Assembly (NCBI RefSeq): GCF_030817655.1
Contig: NZ_JAUSZM010000003.1
Coordinates: forward strand, 8,742,001-8,806,000
Direction: 5' to 3'
From: Streptomyces sp. V4I2
GTDB taxonomy: Bacteria > Actinomycetota > Actinomycetes > Streptomycetales > Streptomycetaceae
DNA length: 64,000 nt
Part shown: in pieces, positions 34,111-41,475 of the stretch
Layout of the letters: each line of letters opens with the position of its first letter
Numbering within the stretch: position 1 is the first letter of the stretch
The notes under the pieces: model-generated
Databases searched by the model: none
Told to the model about the DNA's origin: nothing
The model's input: only the letters and a program-made list of their open reading frames with translations
Program-made: the position numbers and the translations under genes

Positions 34111-34995
34111 ATGACGACCCTCAATGTCGAGGATCTCGTCGCGATCGACGTCCACACCCACGCGGAGGTGTCCTCCAAGGGCCACTCCTCCCTGGACGAC
34201 GACCTGCACGACGCCTCCTCCGCCTACTTCAAGGTCGAGGGCAAGCGGAAGCCGACCCTGGAGGAGACCGCCGCCTACTACCGGGAGCGGAAGATGGCCG
34301 CCGTGATCTTCACGGTGGACGCCGAGTCCGCGACCGGCACGGCCCCCGTCCCCAACGAGGAGGTCGCCGAGGCCGCCGCGGCCAACGCGGACGTCCTCAT
34401 CCCCTTCGCGTCCATCGACCCGTTCCGGGGTAAGGCGGGCGTGAAGCAGGCCCGGCGCCTGGTCGAGGAGTACGGGGTGAAGGGCTTCAAGTTCCACCCG
34501 AGCATCCAGGGCTTCTTCCCCAACGACCGCTCGGTGGCGTACGACCTCTACGAGGTGATCGAGGAGACCGGCACCATCGCCCTCTTCCACACCGGCCAGA
34601 CCGGCATCGGTGCCGGCGTGCCCGGCGGGGGCGGGATCCGGCTCAAGTACTCGAACCCGCTGCACGTGGACGACGTGGCCGCCGACTTCCCGCATCTGAA
34701 GATCATCCTGGCGCACCCGTCCTTCCCCTGGCAGGACGAGGCCCTGGCGGTCGCCACCCACAAGCCGGGCGTGCACATCGACCTGTCCGGCTGGTCGCCG
34801 AAGTACTTCCCGCCGCAGCTGGTGCAGTACGCCAACACCCTGCTCAAGGACAAGGTGCTCTTCGGCTCCGACTTCCCCGTCCTCACCCCCGACCGCTGGA
34901 TGGCGGACTTCGCGAAGCTGTCGATCAAGGACGAGGTCAGGCCGAAGATCCTCAAGGAGAACGCCGCCCGCCTGCTCGGGCTGACGAAACCATAA
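34111..34995 (+). CDS. Amidohydrolase-family metal hydrolase (CouO-like)
   Basis: A 294-residue TIM-barrel amidohydrolase. HxH is at His15/His17 (DVHTH), further ligands lie in KFHPS and LAHPSFPW, and the late Asp is in FGSDFP. In the RHA1 hydroxycinnamate pathway, as I recall, a protein of this family (CouO) hydrolyses the beta-ketoacyl-CoA to the aromatic acid and acetyl-CoA. The gene order with SDR, CoA ligase and MaoC supports the same job. Gamma-resorcylate decarboxylase-like activity is the alternative. Confidence 0.83.
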   Translation: MTTLNVEDLVAIDVHTHAEVSSKGHSSLDDDLHDASSAYFKVEGKRKPTLEETAAYYRERKMAAVIFTVDAESATGTAPVPNEEVAEAAAANADVLIPFASIDPFRGKAGVKQARRLVEEYGVKGFKFHPSIQGFFPNDRSVAYDLYEVIEETGTIALFHTGQTGIGAGVPGGGGIRLKYSNPLHVDDVAADFPHLKIILAHPSFPWQDEALAVATHKPGVHIDLSGWSPKYFPPQLVQYANTLLKDKVLFGSDFPVLTPDRWMADFAKLSIKDEVRPKILKENAARLLGLTKP

Positions 34996-35006
34996 GGGGC
35001 GTCACC

Positions 35007-36512
35007 ATGCGCAACGAGGGACTGGGGTCGTGGCCCGCACGCCGGGCCCGCAAGACCCCCCACCGCACGGCCCTGGTCCACGGTGAGCAGTCGACGGACT
35101 ACCGCACATTGCATACACGCACCACGCGCCTGGCCCACGCCCTGCGCACCCGAGGCATCCGCCGCGGCGACCGCATCGCCTACCTCGGCACCAACCACCC
35201 CTCCTATCTGGAGACGCTGTTCGCGGCGGGCGTCCTCGGCGCGGTGTTCGTGCCGCTGAACACCCGCCTCGCCGGCCCGGAGATCGCCTACCAGCTGGCC
35301 GACTCCGGTGCCAAGGCGCTCGTCTACGGCCCGTCGTTCCAGGGGCTGGTCGCCGGACTGCCGGGCAGCACCGACGTGCGGACGTACGTCGAGGTCGGCG
35401 CCGAATACGAGGAGGCGCTGAGCTCGGCCAAGGACGAGCCCATCGACGAGCCGGTCGGAGCCGACGACACCTGCATCATCATGTACACCTCGGGCACCAC
35501 CGGCCGCCCCAAGGGCGCGATGCTCACCCACGGCAACCTCACCTGGAACGCGATCAACGTCCTCATCGACCACGATCTGCTCGCCGACGAACGCGCCCTG
35601 GTCTCCGCCCCGTTGTTCCACACGGCGGGCCTGAACATGCTCACCCTGCCGGTCCTCCTCAAGGGCGGCACCTGCGTCCTGGTCGAGGCCTTCGACCCGG
35701 ACGCCACCTTCGACCTGGTCGAACGGCACCGGATCACCTTCATGTTCGGCGTGCCGACGATGTTCGACCAGATCGCCCGGCACCCCCGCTGGAAGGACGC
35801 CGACCTGTCCTCCCTGCGGATCCTCACCTGCGGCGGCTCCCCGGTGCCGTCGCCGCTGATCGCCGCCTACCAGGAGCGGGGCCTGACCTTCCTCCAGGGC
35901 TACGGCATGACGGAGGCGTCTCCCGGGACGCTGTTCCTGGACGCCGAACACGCGGTGAGCAAGGCGGGTTCGGCCGGGGTGTCGCACTTCTTCAGCGACG
36001 TACGGGTGGTACGGCCGGACCTGGCTCCCGTCGACATCGACGAGACCGGTGAGGTCGTGGTCCGCGGGCCGCACGTCATGCCCGGCTACTGGGGGCTGCC
36101 CGAGGAGACGGCCGCCTCCTTCGCGGACGGCTGGTTCCGCAGCGGGGACGCGGCGCGGGTCGACGAGGACGGTTACGTGTACATCGTCGACCGTATAAAG
36201 GACATGATCATCTCCGGTGGGGAGAACATCTACCCCGCCGAGATCGAGGACCTGCTCCTCGCCCACCCGGACATCGTCGAGTGCGCGGTCATCGGCGTGC
36301 CCGACGACAAGTGGGGCGAGGTGCCGCGCGCGGTCGTCGTCCCCCGCGAGGGCGCCTCGCCGGACCCCGACGAGGTACTGGCCTCGCTCGCCGGCCGGCT
36401 CGCCAAGTACAAGATCCCGAAGTCGGTCGTCGTCGCGGACGAACTCCCGCGTACCGCCTCCGGGAAGCTCCTCAAGTCCCGGGTGCGCAAGCGCTTCGGC
36501 ACCCACTCCTGA
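35007..36512 (+). CDS. fcs: Aryl/acyl-CoA synthetase, feruloyl-CoA synthetase-like
   Basis: A 501-residue ANL-superfamily ligase. The AMP-binding motif TSGTTGRPKG is at 161-170, GYGMTEASPG follows, the hinge Asp is in VDRIKDMIISGGENIYPAE, and the catalytic Lys is in RTASGKLLK near the end. The N-terminus MRNEGLGSWPARRARKTPHR is the one I recall from Streptomyces ferulate-CoA ligases. It activates hydroxycinnamates (or another aryl acid) with ATP and CoA. The gene lies 11 bases after the amidohydrolase stop. There is no crotonase-type hydratase/aldolase (ech) or vanillin dehydrogenase nearby, which argues for the beta-oxidative rather than the vanillin route. Confidence 0.87.
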   Translation: MRNEGLGSWPARRARKTPHRTALVHGEQSTDYRTLHTRTTRLAHALRTRGIRRGDRIAYLGTNHPSYLETLFAAGVLGAVFVPLNTRLAGPEIAYQLADSGAKALVYGPSFQGLVAGLPGSTDVRTYVEVGAEYEEALSSAKDEPIDEPVGADDTCIIMYTSGTTGRPKGAMLTHGNLTWNAINVLIDHDLLADERALVSAPLFHTAGLNMLTLPVLLKGGTCVLVEAFDPDATFDLVERHRITFMFGVPTMFDQIARHPRWKDADLSSLRILTCGGSPVPSPLIAAYQERGLTFLQGYGMTEASPGTLFLDAEHAVSKAGSAGVSHFFSDVRVVRPDLAPVDIDETGEVVVRGPHVMPGYWGLPEETAASFADGWFRSGDAARVDEDGYVYIVDRIKDMIISGGENIYPAEIEDLLLAHPDIVECAVIGVPDDKWGEVPRAVVVPREGASPDPDEVLASLAGRLAKYKIPKSVVVADELPRTASGKLLKSRVRKRFGTHS

Positions 36513-36554
36513 CCTTTACCTCTCAGCTTTCGACTCCCAGCTAAGGAAAGCCAC

Positions 36555-37010
36555 ATGGGCATCACCGTCAACGGCCTCGACGAACTGAAGAAGCTCGCCG
36601 GCAGCGACCTCGGCACCAGCGAGTGGATCGAGGTCACGCAGGAGCGCATCAACACCTTCGCCGACGCGACCGGCGACCACCAGTGGATCCACGTGGACCC
36701 GGAGAAGGCCGCGGCGGGCCCCTTCGGCGCCCCCATCGCGCACGGCTATCTCACCCTTTCCCTCTTCATCCCGCTGTTCACCGAGCTGCTGGACGTCCAG
36801 GGCGTCACCACGAAGGTCAACTACGGCCTGAACAAGGTGCGTTTCCCCTCCCCGGTGAAGGTCGGCTCGCGCATCCGGCTGGTGGCGAAGCTGGTGGAGG
36901 TCGAGGACGTGCCGGGCGGTGTGCAGGTCGCCGTCGACGGGGCTATCGAGATCGAGGGCGGGACGAAGCCGGCGGCGGTGCTGCAGAGCCTGTCGCGGTT
37001 CTACGCCTGA
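36555..37010 (+). CDS. MaoC-like hot-dog hydratase (CouM-like)
   Basis: A 151-residue hot-dog hydratase with the R-hydratase motif: catalytic Asp41 and His46 in DATGDHQWIHVD, then IAHGYLTLSL. It should add water across the double bond of an enoyl- or cinnamoyl-CoA. AAGGAAAG precedes the ATG. It completes the set ligase, hydratase, dehydrogenase, hydrolase. The downstream 20-base gap to the convergent pseudogene has no obvious terminator. Confidence 0.88.
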   Translation: MGITVNGLDELKKLAGSDLGTSEWIEVTQERINTFADATGDHQWIHVDPEKAAAGPFGAPIAHGYLTLSLFIPLFTELLDVQGVTTKVNYGLNKVRFPSPVKVGSRIRLVAKLVEVEDVPGGVQVAVDGAIEIEGGTKPAAVLQSLSRFYA

Positions 37011-37030
37011 GTTCGCCGTACCTCCGATGA

Positions 37031-37890
37031 TCAGTCCGTGACCTGCTGGTACGAGTGGACGGCGGTCGTCACCGCGCACGCACCCGGCGGGATCATCTCC
37101 ACCCGCAGGGTGCCGCGGCCGGCGTCGTAGTCCACGCCCTCCGTCTCGAACGGGCCCGTGCACACGCTGCGCTGCGGCAGTGCGAACAGGCTCGTCACCG
37201 AGCCGGTGACCGGCTGCCCGTCCGGCTTCCGCGGCAGGTCGACCTGGAGGAGCGGCCGGATCTCGGGGAACAGCGTGCCGGTGGCGTCGTTCGAGGCACA
37301 CAGCAGACGGGTGTCCGTCAGGAAGTCGCAGCCCTGGATGTCGCGCACCGGCTTGTCGAGCGTGATCTGCCAGGCCTCCTTCAGGCCGCCGCCCGTCGGA
37401 GGAGTGGCCGGGTTGAGCAGCGGGGCGGGGAAGACCTGGAGTCTGGTCTGCTCGCCCCACTCGCCCGACACCAGCCACTGCCCGTCGGGCGAGACGGTGG
37501 CGAAGGAGTTGTTCAGCTTCTCGCCCGGGTTGGGTTGAGCCGGTGGACGTACTCGTAGCGCTCCCCGGCCGGGGTGGTCACCGCGAACATCTTGGACGTG
37601 GCCGTGTCGGGCCCCTGGTAGGCGTCGAAGACATACCCGCGCGCGATGTCCGGGTCGCCGACGTGGTTCCAGCCCTTGATCCGCAGATCCAGGGGGATGG
37701 AGACCAGTCCCCGGTACAGCAGCGAGCCGTTCGCCCGGGTGGCGAGCCCCTGCCCGCCACCTGGGCGTGTCGGTGTACGCCGTGCCGGTCTGCGCCCAGT
37801 GCGGGTCGCCGGCGGCCGACGCCGTGCCCGCACCGAGCGTGAGGGCACCTGATGAGGGGAAGAGGGCGAACAGTTGACGCTTCGTCAGGC
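37031..37890 (-). pseudogene. Secreted protein gene with two frameshifts and no standard start
   Basis: Three frames carry one protein. The first gives a signal-peptide-like KRQLFALFPSSGALTLGAG stretch and AAGDPHWAQTGTAYTDTP. The second (about 37545-37760) gives GQGLATRANGSLLYRGL to MFAVTTPAGERYEYVHRL. The third returns to the first frame (NPGEKLNNSFATVSPDGQWL to HSYQQVTD). The shifts lie near 37755 and 37530. At the expected start, where ATGA would overlap the PHP gene's stop, the sequence reads CTGA. The family appears to be a streptomycete exported protein of unknown function. Two compensating indels could be sequencing errors, but the lost ATG speaks for real decay. Confidence 0.65.
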
Positions 37891-39552
37891 ACCAGCCACG
37901 TCGACGAAGATGGGGTTGGAATAGAACCACGTATCGGCCCACGGGTCACCGTCACCGGGCACGTGGGGAATCGGACCGTGCGGGTCCACGGAGGCGCCCA
38001 GATAGCCCGTGCCGTTGCGGTTGCCGTCGCTGCCGCGCAGCCGGACGTAGAAGGACTCGTCGCCCGCGGTGACCGGGATACGCAGGGTGTACGTCCCCTT
38101 GCGGCCCAGGACGTCCGTCGTCCGGACGACCTTGGTGTCGGGCGCCTGCCAGGTGTCCCGGTCGGTCGCCGGGCCGCGCACCGCGCCCCGGATCACGTCC
38201 ACGTGCGCCAACTCGGGCAGGATTCCCTGGGCGTTGGGCCGCGAGGCCGTCGTCACGGTGACCTCGAGGCTGAGCCTGTCGCCCTTGCGGACGCGCAGCC
38301 GGCCGCCGAGCGTGACGCCTTGGCCGAAGTCACGCTCACGCTTCAGCCGCACCTCCAGCCCGTCCAGCAGATGCCCGTGGTCCAGCCAGACTCGGCCCGC
38401 GCGCAGGCCGGACATCACCGCGCGGTAGCCGTAGCGGGTCACGCCCACGTGGGTGCGGCTGAACTGGCCGGGCCAGAAGTCGCCGCCCGGCTGCTCGGTG
38501 TCGGTGTTCACCGGGTCGGGGATGTGCCCGGTGTTGTCGAAGTTCTGTCCCGGCGCCCAGTCGCCGTTCTTCCAGGTGTCGAAGACCACCCGGTGCACAT
38601 CGGAGTTGGTGGTGATCGTGAAGAGCTTGCCCTCGGCGAGCATCGCGTCCCACATGCCGCCGACCGTCGCCGTCATCCAGTCGAAGCCGCCGTACAGGAC
38701 GTAGGCGTTCTCCGGATAGCCGGGCCAGGAGTTCGCGGACGGCTTGTTGGTGTACTCGCCGCGCTGCTGGCCCGATCCGACCCAGCCCGGAATGCCGCCG
38801 CCCTGCGCACCGGGCGCGCCCTCCATGCCGATCATGATCTCGGGGGCCGCGTCCCGCCAGTTGCGCATCTCATGCGGTGAGTCGATGCCCAGGCGCATCG
38901 GGTGGTTGGCGAGGACCAGGACGTCGTCGACGTATCCGGTGCGGCGCTGTTCGGCGAGCCACTGGATGGCCTTGACGGCGTGCGCCTCGTTGCGGGGGGT
39001 GTCGGGATCCGTGGGACCGCCCGCCGTGTAGCCGAGCAGTTTGCCGTCGTAGGCGAGCTCGAACCGGGTGAGCAGGTCGACTTCATGAGGACCCGGCGCG
39101 GCGAAGATCGTGCAGTGCTCGGCGCCCGGGATGTACCACTCCAGGCCCTGGAAGATCAGCTGGCGCGGGTTCCGGGCGCGGGCCTTGAGGATCTCCTCGT
39201 GTTCCAGCTTCGCCCCGTACTGGGCGTGCCCGAAGTTGGAGTGCTCGTTGAACACCATCCAGTCGAGGCCGTACGTGGCGGCTCCCTGGGCGAGTTGGTC
39301 GAACGTGTACTTCGCGTCGTGGCTGTAGACGGAGTGGACGTGGTGGTCGCCGACCAGGTAGGCGAGATGCGGATCGTCGCCGCCGTAACGCTGCTCGGAG
39401 GCCGCCGCGGGAACGGCCGTCGAGCCGAGGGCGAACGCGGCGCCGAACAGGCCCGCACGGCGGAGGAGTTGGCGTCGGGAACCGCCCTGCGGATCGAGTT
39501 CTGCGGGGGATACGGACGGGTCGGCCCAGACGGGCAGCTGCTGCTCGTTCAT
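37885..39552 (-). CDS. Tat-exported PHP-domain metallohydrolase (CehA/McbA family)
   Basis: A 555-residue protein. SRRQLLRRAG with a hydrophobic stretch ending TAVPAAAS (about residues 24-51) is a Tat signal. The PHP domain follows: VGDHHVHSVYSHDAKYT, then FNEHSNFGH and further His/Asp ligands (NHPMRLGID, TTNSDVHRV). Such proteins are phosphoesterases or carbamate/amide hydrolases with a trinuclear metal site. The C-terminal 130 residues look like a beta domain. It lies 24 bases after the Tat-exported phosphoesterase gene, suggesting a shared extracellular substrate, perhaps a phosphorylated or modified glycan. Confidence 0.85.
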   Translation of the reverse strand: MNEQQLPVWADPSVSPAELDPQGGSRRQLLRRAGLFGAAFALGSTAVPAAASEQRYGGDDPHLAYLVGDHHVHSVYSHDAKYTFDQLAQGAATYGLDWMVFNEHSNFGHAQYGAKLEHEEILKARARNPRQLIFQGLEWYIPGAEHCTIFAAPGPHEVDLLTRFELAYDGKLLGYTAGGPTDPDTPRNEAHAVKAIQWLAEQRRTGYVDDVLVLANHPMRLGIDSPHEMRNWRDAAPEIMIGMEGAPGAQGGGIPGWVGSGQQRGEYTNKPSANSWPGYPENAYVLYGGFDWMTATVGGMWDAMLAEGKLFTITTNSDVHRVVFDTWKNGDWAPGQNFDNTGHIPDPVNTDTEQPGGDFWPGQFSRTHVGVTRYGYRAVMSGLRAGRVWLDHGHLLDGLEVRLKRERDFGQGVTLGGRLRVRKGDRLSLEVTVTTASRPNAQGILPELAHVDVIRGAVRGPATDRDTWQAPDTKVVRTTDVLGRKGTYTLRIPVTAGDESFYVRLRGSDGNRNGTGYLGASVDPHGPIPHVPGDGDPWADTWFYSNPIFVDVAGA

Positions 39553-39576
39553 CGTGTCTGTCCTCTGAACAGGGGG

Positions 39577-41424
39577 TTAGTGGTTCATGAACGACGTGAC
39601 GGGCAGTGCCCGTTCGACGATCCGGACGTCGCCGAGACGGCCGTAGAGGATCTGGTCGATCCGGCCGCCGTACTCGTAGCCGCCAAGGAGCCACGGCAGT
39701 CCGACCGAGGTGAGCCCCACGGAGCGCGCGGTGGGGTTGCGGGCGACGGGGCAGCCCTGGACGTACATCGTGGTGTGGGAGCCGTCGTTGACGACGGCGA
39801 CGTGCCACCACACCTCACGGGCCGTCTCGTCGCCCCAGTTCGTGGCGATGCCCTCCTGGTTGAGCGGCCGCACCGCCCACTGCGGGCCTGGGCCGTCGGA
39901 CAGGGAGAGCGTGGCCAGCGGCTCGTCCGGGTCGTCCTCGGTCTTGCCCGCGGCGCCGCCCGTGCCGGTGCGGCTGACCAGCCCTCCCCAGGCGTTGTGC
40001 GAGGGGTCCCAGTCGGCGGGGACGCGGTAGAAGGCCTCGATGGTGTAACCGGCCTTGAAGGTCGCCGAGTTGAGGGGCGCGCCGTCGACCGTGCGCAGGT
40101 AGGCGCCCTTCAGCGGGGACTTGAAGCCGTGGAACTCCAGGCTGCCGTGGCCGGGTTGGTCCGGGTGGTGGTCCGAGGACCAGGTCAGTGTGGCGCCGCC
40201 CACCGACACCGGGGTGAGGTCGTTGCCGCGCCCGGACAGGTCACGGACGGTGCCGGTGGCGTCCGTTCCGTCGTCGTGTCCGTCGAAGCGCCAGTAGGCC
40301 ACCGTGCCGGGGACCAGGATCCCCGACGCGGGACGTGCCGGGCGCGCGGGCACCGGGGCGAAGCCGGAGAACCGGTCCGCGAAGTCGATGTCGACGGAGA
40401 ACCGGTCGGCGTCGCCGCTGAGTTCGATCTCCTGCCGCTCCAGCTCGTTGAGCCCCTTCGCCGCCCGGCCCAGGATCCACGGGGAGACCGTCTCCACGTC
40501 GATGACGTCCCGGTCCAGGTCGAAGTGGTAGAGGCGGATCATCGCCGCGCCGCCGAAGTAGCGGTTCTGGTAGTTCGTCAGGTGCAGGTGGACGTCATTC
40601 CCCGCCGCGTTCTTGCGGGTCGCGCGACCGGCGGGCCAGTAGTGCCCGTTGAGGGTGAGGAAGATCTGGTCGTGCTCCGCGATCAGCTTGTCCCACAGCT
40701 GCTGCCCGTACGCCGACAGGCTGTCGTCCTCGACGACCAGCTCGTGCGTGGTGAGGATCACCGGAGTCTTCGGGTGCTGGGCCATGACCTGCTTGGCCCA
40801 GGCGTACCCCTTCGCCGACAGCCGCCAGTCCAGCGCGAGCACCAGCCACTCCCGGCCGGCCGCCTTGAAGAGGTGGAAGGTGTTGTAGCCGTCGGGGGAG
40901 GCGCCGCCGAAGGTCGGACTGCCCTGGAACCGCTGCGGCCCGAAGGCGTTCAGGTACGGCGTCGGGCCCCGCTGGTCGTCGGTCGACGACCGCACATCGT
41001 GGTTGCCGGCCAGGACGCTGTAGCCGACGCCACGCCGGTCGAGGAGCCGGAACGCCTCGCTGATCGCGGTGACTTCGGACTGGGCGCCGTTCTCCGTGAG
41101 GTCGCCGAGGTGGGACAGGAAGACGATGTTCTCTTCTTTGCCGTGCTCCAGCAGATAGCGCAGGGACGCCTCGAACGGTGCCTTGTCGATGCTCGGCCCG
41201 TCGAAGAGGTACTGCGTGTCGGGCATGACGGCGAGTGTGAAGCGACGGCTGTCCGGGTCCGGCCGCCAACTCGCCGCGGAGGCCGGGGCCGCCTCGGCGG
41301 CGGCCGGCAGCGCGAGACCGGCCGTCGCGGCGGCGCCCAGCAGCGCCGTCGCCCGCAGGAAACCGCGTCTTCCGGCACCGGCCTGCGCGGCCTCGCCCTG
41401 GTCGTGCTCATGCGAAACGCACAC
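39577..41424 (-). CDS. Tat-exported metallophosphoesterase with C-terminal LamG-like domain
   Basis: A 615-residue protein from GTG 41424 (GGAG eight bases before it). GRRGFLRA and a hydrophobic core ending AAAEAAPA form a Tat signal. The calcineurin-like domain has PDTQ, SHLGDLTENG, LAGNHD and, further on, TTHE and LNGHYW. From about 380 a LamG/concanavalin-like jellyroll (IEAFYRVPADW, WWHVAVVNDGSHTTMYVQG) may bind sugar. The gene follows the beta-galactosidase gene with a 51-base gap, as part of the glycan-use operon. A secreted phosphatase acting on glycan- or inositol-linked phosphate is plausible. Confidence 0.85.
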   Translation of the reverse strand: MCVSHEHDQGEAAQAGAGRRGFLRATALLGAAATAGLALPAAAEAAPASAASWRPDPDSRRFTLAVMPDTQYLFDGPSIDKAPFEASLRYLLEHGKEENIVFLSHLGDLTENGAQSEVTAISEAFRLLDRRGVGYSVLAGNHDVRSSTDDQRGPTPYLNAFGPQRFQGSPTFGGASPDGYNTFHLFKAAGREWLVLALDWRLSAKGYAWAKQVMAQHPKTPVILTTHELVVEDDSLSAYGQQLWDKLIAEHDQIFLTLNGHYWPAGRATRKNAAGNDVHLHLTNYQNRYFGGAAMIRLYHFDLDRDVIDVETVSPWILGRAAKGLNELERQEIELSGDADRFSVDIDFADRFSGFAPVPARPARPASGILVPGTVAYWRFDGHDDGTDATGTVRDLSGRGNDLTPVSVGGATLTWSSDHHPDQPGHGSLEFHGFKSPLKGAYLRTVDGAPLNSATFKAGYTIEAFYRVPADWDPSHNAWGGLVSRTGTGGAAGKTEDDPDEPLATLSLSDGPGPQWAVRPLNQEGIATNWGDETAREVWWHVAVVNDGSHTTMYVQGCPVARNPTARSVGLTSVGLPWLLGGYEYGGRIDQILYGRLGDVRIVERALPVTSFMNH

Positions 41425-41475
41425 GTGTGCTCCGTAACACTGCGTAAAAGGTGACAGAGAAGGCGTGGGGGGAGA

